Shown here piece by piece: positions 25,110-32,161 of a stretch of 41,265 nucleotides of DNA. The stretch comes from Actinomycetota bacterium (GTDB taxonomy: Bacteria; Actinomycetota; Thermoleophilia; Gaiellales; Gaiellaceae). The notes below the pieces were generated by a model that worked only from the letters and a program-made list of their open reading frames with translations, was not told the DNA's origin and did not search any database. The DNA lies in assembly GCA_005883995.1 (NCBI GenBank), contig VAXB01000019.1, forward strand, positions 1-41,265. Reading direction: 5' to 3'. Both the position numbers and the translations under genes were made by a program. Within the stretch, counting starts at the first letter, position 1, and each line of letters begins with the position of its first letter.

Positions 25110-25727
25110 GTGGTGCCGCTGATCTGCCTCGACCCCGGTCACGGGACGCCGCCCGCGATCGGCCGCCAGACGGAGCCGATCGGCCCGGGATCGAAGACGC
25201 GCAAGATCAAGGACGGCGGGGGCGCGCCCGGCGAGGCGCCGGTCGCGCTCGCGATCGCGCTGAAGACGCGCGCGCTGCTCCAGCAAGACGGGCTGCGCGT
25301 CGCGATGACGCGAACGGGACCGACGTACACCGGCGGCAACATCGCGCGGGCGACCTACTGCAACAACCGCGGCGCGGCGCTGATGATCCGCATCCACGCC
25401 GACGGCTCGACGGACCTGTCACGCCACGGCGTGCAGATGCTCTACCCGGCGTTTCACCGCGGCTGGACCGATGACATCTACTCCTCGTCGCGTCGCGCGG
25501 CGGCGATCGTCCAGCGCTCGGTCATCGCCGCGACGCGGGCGGCGAACCTCGGTCTGACGCCGCGTTCCGACCTCACCGGCTTCAACTGGGCGAACGTCCC
25601 GTCGATCCTGATCGAGACCGGGTTCATGTCGAACCCGCGCGAGCGCGGGTTGCTCCAGAGCGCGGCGTACCAGTTCAAGGTGGCGCGCGGTCTCGCCGCC
25701 GGCGCGAAGGCGTTCGTCGGCCGGTAG
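25110..25727 (+). CDS. N-acetylmuramoyl-L-alanine amidase (amidase_3)
   Basis: A compact 205-aa amidase_3 domain with nothing attached. Zinc ligands are visible in CLDPGHGTPP (His), the Glu of GEAPVALAIALKTRALL, and RIHADGS (His); the catalytic Glu is in LIETGFMSNPRE. RVAMTRTG is the usual second strand motif. It cuts the MurNAc-L-Ala bond in peptidoglycan. No signal peptide is seen from GTG 25110 or 25113, so it may be released by other means, act inside the cell, or need an upstream start; none is visible as the divergent cyclase starts 35 bp away. Short stop-to-stop distance to the convergent Fur-type gene. Confidence 0.88.
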   Translation: MVPLICLDPGHGTPPAIGRQTEPIGPGSKTRKIKDGGGAPGEAPVALAIALKTRALLQQDGLRVAMTRTGPTYTGGNIARATYCNNRGAALMIRIHADGSTDLSRHGVQMLYPAFHRGWTDDIYSSSRRAAAIVQRSVIAATRAANLGLTPRSDLTGFNWANVPSILIETGFMSNPRERGLLQSAAYQFKVARGLAAGAKAFVGR

Positions 25728-25766
25728 CTCTTCGGGGGCGCTTCGACCACGTCCCCTTCTGACCCG

Positions 25767-26192
25767 TCAGAGGCAGTCGGAGCAGGCGCCCGTGAGCACG
25801 ACCTCGTGCTCCTCGACCGCGTAGCCGAGCCCGTCCGCCACGCGATCGATCGCCCGCTCGAGCCGCGGGTCGCTGAACGCTTCGACCTTCCCGCAGTCGC
25901 GGCAGACAAGGTGATGGTGGTGATCGCCGTCCGGGGGTGACGGCTCGTAGCGCGCGATTCCGTCGCCGGCGTCGATCCGCTTGACCAGCCTGAGGTCGGC
26001 GAGCGTGTCGAGCGTGCGATAGACGCTGGCGATCCCCACCGGCCGCCGCGCGCCGCGGAGGCGGTCGAAGATCTCCTGCGCGCTCAGGCAGCAGTTCTGG
26101 CGGCCGAGCAGCTCGACGACGGCGCGGCGTGCGCCGCCGCTCCGGTAGCCGGCGTCGTCGAGCACGTCGAGCGCGTGTGCGGTCCAGGGCAC
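25767..26192 (-). CDS. Fur-family metalloregulator (Zur-like)
   Basis: A 141-aa Fur-superfamily repressor. The winged helix includes LSAQEIFDRLRG and GIASVYRTLDTLADLRLVKRI. The dimerisation/metal part has DHHHHLVCRDCGKVEAF, with structural zinc CxxC, and a second CxxC at the end (GACSDCL). GTG 26192 is chosen because TACACT lies exactly 6 nt upstream; the track's extension to 26342 would run over the operator and the divergent gene. It is paired head-to-head with a ZIP zinc/iron transporter and shares a Fur/Zur-box-like operator with it. The neighbour argues for zinc (Zur) rather than iron (Fur), but no sequence test here decides. Confidence 0.87.
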   Translation of the reverse strand: MPWTAHALDVLDDAGYRSGGARRAVVELLGRQNCCLSAQEIFDRLRGARRPVGIASVYRTLDTLADLRLVKRIDAGDGIARYEPSPPDGDHHHHLVCRDCGKVEAFSDPRLERAIDRVADGLGYAVEEHEVVLTGACSDCL

Positions 26193-26198
26193 ATGGTC

Positions 26199-26204
26199 AG
26201 TGTA
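26199..26204 (-). promoter_or_regulatory. -10 element (TACACT on - strand) of the Fur-family gene
   Basis: On the - strand TACACT is followed by 6 nt and then GTG 26192, consistent with leaderless transcription. Confidence 0.45.
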
Positions 26205-26222
26205 TCGTCGTGACACGATGAC

Positions 26223-26241
26223 GAGAATCGTTCTCATTCTC
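26223..26241. promoter_or_regulatory. Fur/Zur-box-like operator
   Basis: GAGAATGAGAACGATTCTC (- strand reading) matches the classical 19-bp Fur box in 14 of 19 positions. It lies in the 51-bp space between the divergent regulator and ZIP transporter, ending 2 bp before the ZIP start codon. Binding would block both genes. Confidence 0.65.
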
Positions 26242-26243
26242 GC

Positions 26244-26978
26244 GTGATCACCGGCGTCGCCGCAGCGTGGGTCGCGATTCCGCTCGCGGGTGTGACCGTC
26301 CTGTCGACACTCGCCGGCGGCATCCTCGCGCTGCGCTTGCACCGGGAGCTCGCGACGCTGATTGCGTTCACCGGCGGGATCGTCGTCGCGGTCGCTCTCT
26401 TCGACGTCCTGCCGGAGGCGCTCGACTCACTCGACCAGCCCCGTGACGTGCTCGCGGTCGTCGGCGTCGGATTTCTGGCGTTCTTCCTCGCTGAGCGCGT
26501 ACTCGTCCTCCACCACCGCGACGAGCCCGAGCAGGCGCGCGCACATGCACACGTCGGGGCGCTCGGCGCCGCCGGCCTCTCGGTGCACAGCCTGATCGAC
26601 GGGCTCGGAATCGGCCTCGCCTTCCAGATCAGCACGGCGACGGGGTTGCTGGTCTTTCTTGCCGTCGTCAGCCATGACTTCGCCGACGGGATGAACACCG
26701 TCAGCTTCGTCCTCTTCCAGAGCGGCAACCGGAAGCAGGCATTGCGCTGGCTCTGTGCCGATTCCCTCGCACCCCTCGTCGGCGCCGTGATCGGCTCGGC
26801 CGTGTCGATCTCGCACCGCAGCCTCGGCTGGGTCCTCGCGCTCTACGGCGGCTTCTTCCTTTCGATGGGCGCGACCGACCTGTTGCCGGAGGCGCACAGC
26901 CACCCGTCGTGGAAACGCGTCGGCCTGACGGTCGCCGGCTTCGCCTTCACGTTCGCCGTCGCGCGCGTAGCCACGTAA
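26244..26978 (+). CDS. ZIP family metal transporter
   Basis: A 244-aa ZIP-type (Zrt/Irt-like) divalent metal importer with about seven to eight helices. Helix 4 has the metal motif SVHSLIDGLGIG and helix 5 has SHDFADGMNTV, both standard for ZIP proteins. A His-rich cytoplasmic loop (LHHRDEPEQARAHAHVG) lies between helices 3 and 4. The family imports Zn2+, Fe2+ or Mn2+; the adjacent Zur/Fur-like regulator and operator suggest metal-repressed expression. The start is GTG 26244, just 2 bp after the operator, probably leaderless or nearly so. Convergent with the small 82-aa gene downstream. Confidence 0.9.
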   Translation: MITGVAAAWVAIPLAGVTVLSTLAGGILALRLHRELATLIAFTGGIVVAVALFDVLPEALDSLDQPRDVLAVVGVGFLAFFLAERVLVLHHRDEPEQARAHAHVGALGAAGLSVHSLIDGLGIGLAFQISTATGLLVFLAVVSHDFADGMNTVSFVLFQSGNRKQALRWLCADSLAPLVGAVIGSAVSISHRSLGWVLALYGGFFLSMGATDLLPEAHSHPSWKRVGLTVAGFAFTFAVARVAT

Positions 26979-27002
26979 GGCGCCGCGTCCGGACGGGCGC
27001 CT
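26978..27002. terminator. Hairpin terminator between convergent genes
   Basis: AGGCGCC and GGCGCCT pair around an inner CGT-CCGG-ACG element. It starts at the ZIP stop codon and ends 6 bp before the stop of the - strand 82-aa gene, so it could serve both. No T-tract. Confidence 0.45.
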
Positions 27003-27008
27003 AAGCCG

Positions 27009-27257
27009 TCAGCGCTCGTCGCGCATGCGCGCGGCGATTTCCCGCCCCGCCGCGTGCACGTCCTGCCGCCGCTGCTCGGGGCCTGGCGGCGCGGGCTCGG
27101 CGCGATCGACGGGCGTCTCGGCCGCCTCGAACTCCTCCCGTTCCTCGACGATCGAACGCGCCTCGGCGAGCTTCTCGCGCAACTCGTCCGCGCGCGAATC
27201 CGGCGCCTCGGATGACTGCGGTTTCTCGGCCTTCCGTCGTTTCAGGAACTCGAACAT
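27009..27257 (-). CDS. Small charged protein of unknown function (82 aa)
   Basis: ATG 27257 is preceded by GGAG with 5-nt spacing, so the start is good. The product begins MFEFLKRRKAEKP and is strongly charged, with a helical middle (RADELREKLAEARSIVEERE) likely to form a coiled coil, and a Pro-rich linker. No membrane segment and no known domain are recognised. It is divergent from rpsF with 152 bp between. The clear SD and charge pattern argue that it is real. Confidence 0.6.
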   Translation of the reverse strand: MFEFLKRRKAEKPQSSEAPDSRADELREKLAEARSIVEEREEFEAAETPVDRAEPAPPGPEQRRQDVHAAGREIAARMRDER

Positions 27258-27307
27258 CCGACTCCTCCGAGCGCGGCGCGCGACCGGGCGGCGCGCCCGG
27301 CGGATGC

Positions 27308-27313
27308 TACAGT
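27308..27313 (+). promoter_or_regulatory. Possible -10 element (TACAGT) of the rpsF-ssb-rpsR-rplI operon
   Basis: TACAGT preceded by TGC (partly like an extended -10) in the 152-bp gap before rpsF. A leader of about 90 nt would result, containing a GGCGCGA/TCGCGCC inverted repeat (27314-27342). No clear -35. Confidence 0.3.
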
Positions 27314-27409
27314 GGCGCGACTTCCTGCCTCGTCATCGCGCCGTCCGTTCCCGAGCGGCGCAAGCCGGCGAGGCCGATTCAGACCAGAGGAAGGAGGCTC
27401 GGGAACCTC

Positions 27410-27790
27410 GTGGAGTACGAAATCTTGCTCATGCTCGAACCTGACCTGGCCGAGGAGCGCCAGGAGGAGATCGTCGTGCGCGCGCGCGACCTCGTGGACC
27501 GCGGCGACGGCCGCTGGTTGCGCCATGACCTGTGGGGCCGGCGACGGCTCGCGTACGAGATCGACCACAAAAATGAGGGGACGTATCACCTGCTGCAGTT
27601 CGACGCCGACGCCGCGACGCTCGACGAGCTCTCGCGGATCCTCCGGATCACCGACGGCGTGATGCGGCACATGGCGACGCGCCGTCTGGCGGCGTCGCAC
27701 ACGGCCCCGCCGGCCGAGCCCGAGCCGCAACAGCAATCCGTCCCGTCGCCCGCGTACGCTGAGGCGAACACCAGTTCGGAGGAGGAGTAG
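27410..27790 (+). CDS. rpsF: 30S ribosomal protein S6
   Basis: S6 forms a dimer with S18 on the 30S platform. The 126-aa product begins VEYEILLMLEPDLAEERQEE and has the central WGRRRLAYEI and NEGTYHLLQFDA segments typical of S6, then VMRHMATRR. GTG 27410 is selected over the track start at 27212 since homology begins there and AAGGAGG lies about 12 nt upstream. The last 30 residues are a Pro/Glu/Ser-rich tail. First gene of the S6-SSB-S18-L9 operon; ssb begins 4 bp after its stop. Confidence 0.95.
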   Translation: MEYEILLMLEPDLAEERQEEIVVRARDLVDRGDGRWLRHDLWGRRRLAYEIDHKNEGTYHLLQFDADAATLDELSRILRITDGVMRHMATRRLAASHTAPPAEPEPQQQSVPSPAYAEANTSSEEE

Positions 27791-27794
27791 AGAG

Positions 27795-28238
27795 ATGGCA
27801 AACATCAACCGGGTCGTCCTCGTCGGCAACTTGACGCGCGATCCCGAGCTCCGGCACACGCCGAGCGGGACCGCCGTCTGCAAGCTGCGCATCGCTGTGA
27901 ACACGCGCCAGAAGGACGCGCAGGGCAACTGGGGCGACAAGCCCAACTACTTCGACGTCACGGTCTGGGGCAACCAGGGCGAGAGCTGCGCGCAGTTCCT
28001 GTCCAAAGGCCGCCCCGTCGGCGTCGACGGTCGGCTCGACTGGCGTGAATGGGACGCGCAGGACGGGACGAAGCGGCAGGCGGTCGAGATCATCGCCGAC
28101 ACGGTCCAGTTCTTGGGCGGGCGCCCCGACGGCGAAGGCGGCGGCGGTGGCGAGCGCCAGTTCGTGCCTGCGGCGGCCACCGCGGCCTCGGCCGACGCCG
28201 ACTTCACGAGTGGCGCCGACGACGACATCCCGTTCTGA
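27795..28238 (+). CDS. ssb: Single-stranded DNA-binding protein
   Basis: SSB coats ssDNA in replication, repair and recombination. The OB fold occupies residues 1-110 ([50 protein letters not shown]). A short Gly- and Ala-rich linker follows, and the C-terminal tip DDDIPF is the conserved protein-interaction tail. GAGAG just upstream of ATG 27795 serves as ribosome-binding site. The stop overlaps the rpsR start (TGATG), so translation is coupled. Length 147 aa is on the short side for actinobacteria because the linker is brief. Confidence 0.97.
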   Translation: MANINRVVLVGNLTRDPELRHTPSGTAVCKLRIAVNTRQKDAQGNWGDKPNYFDVTVWGNQGESCAQFLSKGRPVGVDGRLDWREWDAQDGTKRQAVEIIADTVQFLGGRPDGEGGGGGERQFVPAAATAASADADFTSGADDDIPF

Positions 28239-28519
28239 TGCCGCCGCGCGGAGGAGAGCGGGAGCGGCAGCAGTCGGGGCGCAAGCGCCCGTCGTCGACC
28301 GGTCCGATCCGGAAGAAGAGCTGTTACTTCTGCAAGGAGAAGGTCGAGGAGATCGACTACAAGAACGCCAACCAACTGCGGCGGTACGTGTCGGAGAAGG
28401 GCAAGATCCGGTCGCGCCGCATCACCGGCGCGTGCCGTCGGCACCAGCGGCAGGTCGCGGTCGCGGTGAAGCGCGCACGTGAAATGGCGCTCTTGCCGTA
28501 CGTGTCCGACTCGCGCTGA
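28238..28519 (+). CDS. rpsR: 30S ribosomal protein S18
   Basis: S18 partners S6 on the small subunit. The 93-aa product has a basic N-terminus, then [18 protein letters not shown], the core [20 protein letters not shown] and [20 protein letters not shown]. The CxxC plus C-x-x-H arrangement marks it as the zinc-binding (C+) form, whose expression is often affected by Zur in actinobacteria that also have a C- paralogue. ATG 28238 overlaps the ssb stop by one base (TGATG). The ORF-track start 28049 lies inside ssb and is rejected. Confidence 0.96.
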   Translation: MPPRGGERERQQSGRKRPSSTGPIRKKSCYFCKEKVEEIDYKNANQLRRYVSEKGKIRSRRITGACRRHQRQVAVAVKRAREMALLPYVSDSR

Positions 28520-28521
28520 GC

Positions 28522-29208
28522 ATGGAAGTCATCCTGCTGAAGGACGTCGAGAAGGTCGGCCTGCGCGGCGAGGTCGTGAACGTGGCGCGCGGCTACGCGC
28601 GGAACTTCCTCCTGCCGCGCCGGCTCGCCGAAGAGGCGACGGCCGCGCGCGTCGCGGAGGTCAGGAAGGTCGAGGAGCGGCGTGCGCGGCACGAGACGAA
28701 GACGTTCGACGAGGGGCAGCAGCTCGCCGAGCGCCTGCGCGCGATCGAGCTCCGCTTCGACGTGAACGCGGGGCCGACCGGGACGCTCTTCGGCTCGGTC
28801 ACGCCGACCGACGTCGCCGACCGGCTCTGGGAGGAGCACAGGGTGCGCGTCGACCGGCGCAAGATCGGCATTGACACGATCAAGCGGATCGGCCGCTACC
28901 AGGTGCCGATCGAGCTCTTCCAGGACGTGACCGCCGAGGTGCGGACGCTCGTGGTACCCGAGGGCGGGGAGTTGCCCCCCGAGGAGGAGCTCGAGGCGAT
29001 GGAAGCCGCGGAACAGCAGGAGGCGGAGCCGCCCGCGCCGACGCAGGAGCTCGACCTGGACGCGCTGGACGCCGCGGCGGCCGCGCAGGACCCAGAGATC
29101 AGCGACGCAGCCGCGGTGGATCCGACGTCCGGCGACGTCGCCGTAGAATTACCGGACGACGAGTTCGATCGCGTCGACCCGGATCCGTCGGCGCACGAGC
29201 AGAGCTAG
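28522..29208 (+). CDS. rplI: 50S ribosomal protein L9 with long acidic C-terminal tail
   Basis: L9 is the two-domain 23S rRNA-binding protein linked to frame maintenance. The N-domain ([34 protein letters not shown]) is canonical, followed by the long connecting helix and the C-domain ([35 protein letters not shown]). The family usually ends near residue 150; this protein runs on to 228 with an Ala/Glu/Asp-rich extension ([18 protein letters not shown]...), low in complexity and probably disordered. Starts 2 bp after the rpsR stop. Confidence 0.95.
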   Translation: MEVILLKDVEKVGLRGEVVNVARGYARNFLLPRRLAEEATAARVAEVRKVEERRARHETKTFDEGQQLAERLRAIELRFDVNAGPTGTLFGSVTPTDVADRLWEEHRVRVDRRKIGIDTIKRIGRYQVPIELFQDVTAEVRTLVVPEGGELPPEEELEAMEAAEQQEAEPPAPTQELDLDALDAAAAAQDPEISDAAAVDPTSGDVAVELPDDEFDRVDPDPSAHEQS

Positions 29209-29251
29209 CGACCTCATCGCGAACTGCCGGCCTCGGCCGGCGCACCGCCTC

Positions 29252-29484
29252 CTTTCCACATCCTGAACGCGCCGGAGGCGTGTGGCGCGCCGCAATCCGC
29301 GCCGCCTGTGGACGGCGTGGGGACAGCGCTCAACAGGCTTTTCCCGAGCCTGTGAATTGCGCACGAAGTTTTCGCAATGAGCGGCCTGATCGCTCCACAG
29401 CGCCGTCCGATTCCTCTGGGAACATATGTTCTTTCGGCCTGCAAAACGACGGGAAAAGCCATGTCGATAACTCGCTCTTCCACA
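29252..29484. promoter_or_regulatory. Cluster of DnaA-box-like motifs ahead of dnaB
   Basis: Within the 309-bp rplI-dnaB gap: CTTTCCACA (29252-29260, 7/9 to TTATCCACA), TGTGGA core at 29307, TCCACA core at 29394, TGTCGATAA (29462-29470, 8/9 on the reverse strand) and TCTTCCACA (29476-29484, 7/9). The segment is also less GC-rich than its surroundings. Whether DnaA binds is untested; the matches are imperfect. Confidence 0.3.
29420..29431. promoter_or_regulatory. LexA (SOS) box upstream of dnaB
   Basis: GAACATATGTTC is a perfect palindrome matching the core of the Gram-positive/actinobacterial SOS box (CGAACATATGTTCG-type). It lies 87 bp before the chosen dnaB start, in the only long gap of the region. 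Confidence 0.6.
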
Positions 29485-29517
29485 AGGGGCACGGCTGGTA
29501 GCGAAAGCGGCGAAGGG

Positions 29518-30882
29518 GTGGTTCACTCCGCGCGGATGCTCGCGCAGGTTGCCGAAGCCGCACCGGTCGCCCCGCCTCAGAACCTCGAGGCGGAGGAATC
29601 CGTCCTCGGGGCGATGATGCTCTCCCCAGGCGCGATCGGAGCGGTGAGCGAGATCCTCGACGCGTCCGACTTCTACCGCGAGAGCCACGCGAAGATCTAT
29701 CGCGGGGCACTCGGCCTGTACGCGAAGGGCGAGCCGGTAGATGCGATCACGCTCGTCGATGAGCTGGAGGAGCGCGGTGAGCTCGAGGAGGCGGGTGGCC
29801 GCGTCCGCCTGCATGAGCTCGCCGCGCTCGTTCCAGCCACCGCGAACGCCGCGCACTACGCGCGGATCGTCCGCGAGATGGCGACGCTGCGCGGCCTGAT
29901 CGGCGCGGGTCAGCAGATCGCGACGCTCGGCTGGGAACGCCCCGGCGAGACGCCGGTGCTCGTCGACCGCGCCGAGCAGATCGTGTTCCAGCTGTCGCAG
30001 AGCCGCGTCACGACCGAGTTCAGCCACATCGAGGACCTGCTCAAGGACAGCTTCGAGCGCATCACCGCGCTCTACGAGGCCGGCGAGGACGTGACCGGCA
30101 CGCCGTCGGGGTTCAAGGAGCTCGACCGCCTCACCTCCGGCTTCCAGCCCGGCAACCTGATCATCGTCGCCGCCCGCCCGTCGATGGGCAAATCAGCGCT
30201 CGGCCTGTGCATCGCCGCGAACCTCGCGCTCCATCTGAAGGACGCCCGCCCGGTCGCGCTGTTCACGCTCGAGATGTCGAAGTCCGAGGTGACGCAGCGC
30301 CTGCTGTGCAGTGAGGCAAAGGTCGAGTCGCAGCGGCTGCGCACCGGGAAGCTGTCGCAGGACGACTGGCCCCGGCTCGTCGCGGCAGGCGACAAGCTGA
30401 TGAAGGCGCCGATCTACGTCGACGACACGGGCTCGATCAACATGATGGAGATCCGCTCGAAGGCGCGGCGGCTGAAGACGAAGGAGCCGAACCTCGGGCT
30501 GATCGTCGTCGACTACCTTCAGCTGATGACCTCGGGAACGACGGCGGAGAACCGCGTTCAGGAGGTCTCGCAGATCTCGCGGCAGCTCAAGGTGCTCGCA
30601 CGCGACCTCGACGTTCCGATTCTCGCGATGTCGCAGCTGTCACGCGCGGTCGAGCAGCGTCACGACAAGCGGCCAATCCTGTCCGACCTGCGGGAGTCGG
30701 GCTCGATCGAACAGGACGCCGACCTGGTGATGTTCGTCTACCGCGACGAGTACTACAACGAGGAGTCCGACCAGCAGGGGCTCGCCGAGATCATCCTCTC
30801 GAAGCACCGCAACGGGCCGACCGGCACGGAGAAGCTGGCGTTCCTTCGGCGCTACGCGAAGTTCACCGACCTGCAGGCGTAG
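29518..30882 (+). CDS. dnaB: Replicative DNA helicase DnaB
   Basis: The hexameric 5'-3' helicase at the replication fork. N-terminal domain: PQNLEAEESVLGAMMLSPGA and EDLLKDSFERI linker; the RecA-like motor has Walker A AARPSMGKSALG (about residue 222), Walker B LGLIVVDYLQLM (about 329), and DLRESGSIEQDADLVMF and SKHRNGPTG near the end. No intein is present. GTG 29518 gives 454 aa, the normal size; the track start 29377 would give 501 aa with a non-conserved head and would swallow the SOS box. ATG 29461 and ATG 29536 are other options. It follows rplI after 309 bp, so it likely has its own promoter. Confidence 0.95.
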   Translation: MVHSARMLAQVAEAAPVAPPQNLEAEESVLGAMMLSPGAIGAVSEILDASDFYRESHAKIYRGALGLYAKGEPVDAITLVDELEERGELEEAGGRVRLHELAALVPATANAAHYARIVREMATLRGLIGAGQQIATLGWERPGETPVLVDRAEQIVFQLSQSRVTTEFSHIEDLLKDSFERITALYEAGEDVTGTPSGFKELDRLTSGFQPGNLIIVAARPSMGKSALGLCIAANLALHLKDARPVALFTLEMSKSEVTQRLLCSEAKVESQRLRTGKLSQDDWPRLVAAGDKLMKAPIYVDDTGSINMMEIRSKARRLKTKEPNLGLIVVDYLQLMTSGTTAENRVQEVSQISRQLKVLARDLDVPILAMSQLSRAVEQRHDKRPILSDLRESGSIEQDADLVMFVYRDEYYNEESDQQGLAEIILSKHRNGPTGTEKLAFLRRYAKFTDLQA

Positions 30883-30884
30883 CG

Positions 30885-31097
30885 ATGGCGTCCTGGACGG
30901 TTCTCGAAGAGCAGACGGTGTGGATCTCGCCGCGCGCGACGTCCTTCACGGTCGCGTGCGACGCGTGCGCGCGGTCGGTCGCGGGCGACGGCTACGGCGC
31001 CGCGGTCGTCGCCGGCACTCTCCCGCCGGACGCGGTGCGGGGGTGGCTGGTGTGCGCGCGCGGCCACCAGCTGCGCGTCGAGCGCGACGGCCGGTAG
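30885..31097 (+). CDS. Small zinc-ribbon-like protein of unknown function
   Basis: A 70-aa product starting 2 bp after the dnaB stop. It carries CDAC and, 30 residues on, CARGH, a CxxC...CxxxH arrangement suggesting a single zinc site. The strands WTVLEEQTVWISP and HQLRVERDG bracket it. No known family is recognised. Its tight spacing implies co-translation with dnaB, though no function in replication can be claimed. Confidence 0.6.
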   Translation: MASWTVLEEQTVWISPRATSFTVACDACARSVAGDGYGAAVVAGTLPPDAVRGWLVCARGHQLRVERDGR

Positions 31098-31102
31098 ACC
31101 GC

Positions 31103-32086
31103 TCACGCTGCGCTGACGACGACGGCGACGAACACTGCGTAGCACGCGATCACCAACAGCCCATCCGATCTGGTCAACGCGCCGCCGCGATACGCGAGGG
31201 CGCTCGCGAGCAACGTCATCCCGACCATCGCGGCAGCAGCGAACCGTTCGATCCCCGATGCGCTCCCGATTCCGAGAATCAGCGCCGGGACGCAGAGGCC
31301 GATCAGGATGTTCGCGTTGTTCGAGTTCAGCGACTCGCTGACGCATGCGGCGCCGCGACCGTGAAGCGCGAGACGGATCGCCGCCAGGACGTTCGGGATG
31401 CCGGTGAGCGCGGCAAGCACGATCGTGCCGATCACGACATCCGATAGATGCCACCGATCGCCGAGCGACTGCGCCGCGTAGACCATCGCCGTCGCACCGC
31501 CGACGACGGCAGCGAGGCTCGGCACCAGCAACACCGCGTCGACGCGCGTGGCCGGGGCGACGTGCTCGTCGCGTCGCGCGTCACTTTGCTCTTCGGCGAG
31601 CGCCCGTCGCACGCCGAGCGGCAGCCGCCGCAGCGTGTCGGAGCGAAGCGATGACAGAACGACGTAGGGCGCGAGAACGAGGATCGTGAGCGCAAACGCG
31701 ACTCCGGCAGGAATCCAACCCAGCGCGAGCAGCGCTCCGGCGACGGCCACGGCGACCGCGACGCCCGCGTTGAGGATCAGGCCATGCTTGTGGATTCGAA
31801 CCGATCCCGCGACGACCGCCGACAGGCCGAGCAGGGCCGCGATGTTGAAGACGTTCGAGCCGATCACGACACCGACGCCGGTGTCGGCGTGCCCCGCGAC
31901 GATCGCGACGACGGCGGACGAGATCTCCGGCGCATCGGCGCCGATCGCGGTGACGATTCCCAATAACGCCTCCGAGATCCCGAGGCGCACGCCGACCCGA
32001 TCGAGCGAACGCGCGAGCACGAGGCTCGCCGCGATCGTGAGGACGAGGCCGCCGACGAAGAGCAACGTTGCAGAGAGGGCGGACAC
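31103..32086 (-). CDS. Sodium/calcium exchanger family protein (CaCA, YrbG-type)
   Basis: A 327-aa cation antiporter with about ten helices and the two inverted alpha-repeats of the CaCA family. Alpha-1 is GADAPEISSAVVAIVAG followed by VVIGSNVFNIAALLGLS. Alpha-2 is LAALTGIPNVLAAIRLAL followed by LNSNNANILIGLC. In alpha-1 the ion-site acidic residue is the Glu of APEIS; in alpha-2 the corresponding position in TGIPN is Pro, not Glu as in classical YrbG, so ion specificity or stoichiometry may differ. GTG 32086 start. The Arg- and Glu-rich middle loop (VRRALAEEQSDARRDEH) separates the halves. Divergent from purA. Confidence 0.87.
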   Translation of the reverse strand: MSALSATLLFVGGLVLTIAASLVLARSLDRVGVRLGISEALLGIVTAIGADAPEISSAVVAIVAGHADTGVGVVIGSNVFNIAALLGLSAVVAGSVRIHKHGLILNAGVAVAVAVAGALLALGWIPAGVAFALTILVLAPYVVLSSLRSDTLRRLPLGVRRALAEEQSDARRDEHVAPATRVDAVLLVPSLAAVVGGATAMVYAAQSLGDRWHLSDVVIGTIVLAALTGIPNVLAAIRLALHGRGAACVSESLNSNNANILIGLCVPALILGIGSASGIERFAAAAMVGMTLLASALAYRGGALTRSDGLLVIACYAVFVAVVVSAA

Positions 32087-32161
32087 GAGCGGCGGACACT
32101 AACGACGCCACTGCCGCGCCTCGCTTTCCAGGATCGGCGTGTCGGTCCGTAGCAGGAGCTA

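Noticed and set aside
29377-29517. dnaB starting at 29377
   Set aside because: It adds a non-conserved 47-residue head and places the SOS box inside the gene; 454 aa from 29518 is the normal DnaB length.
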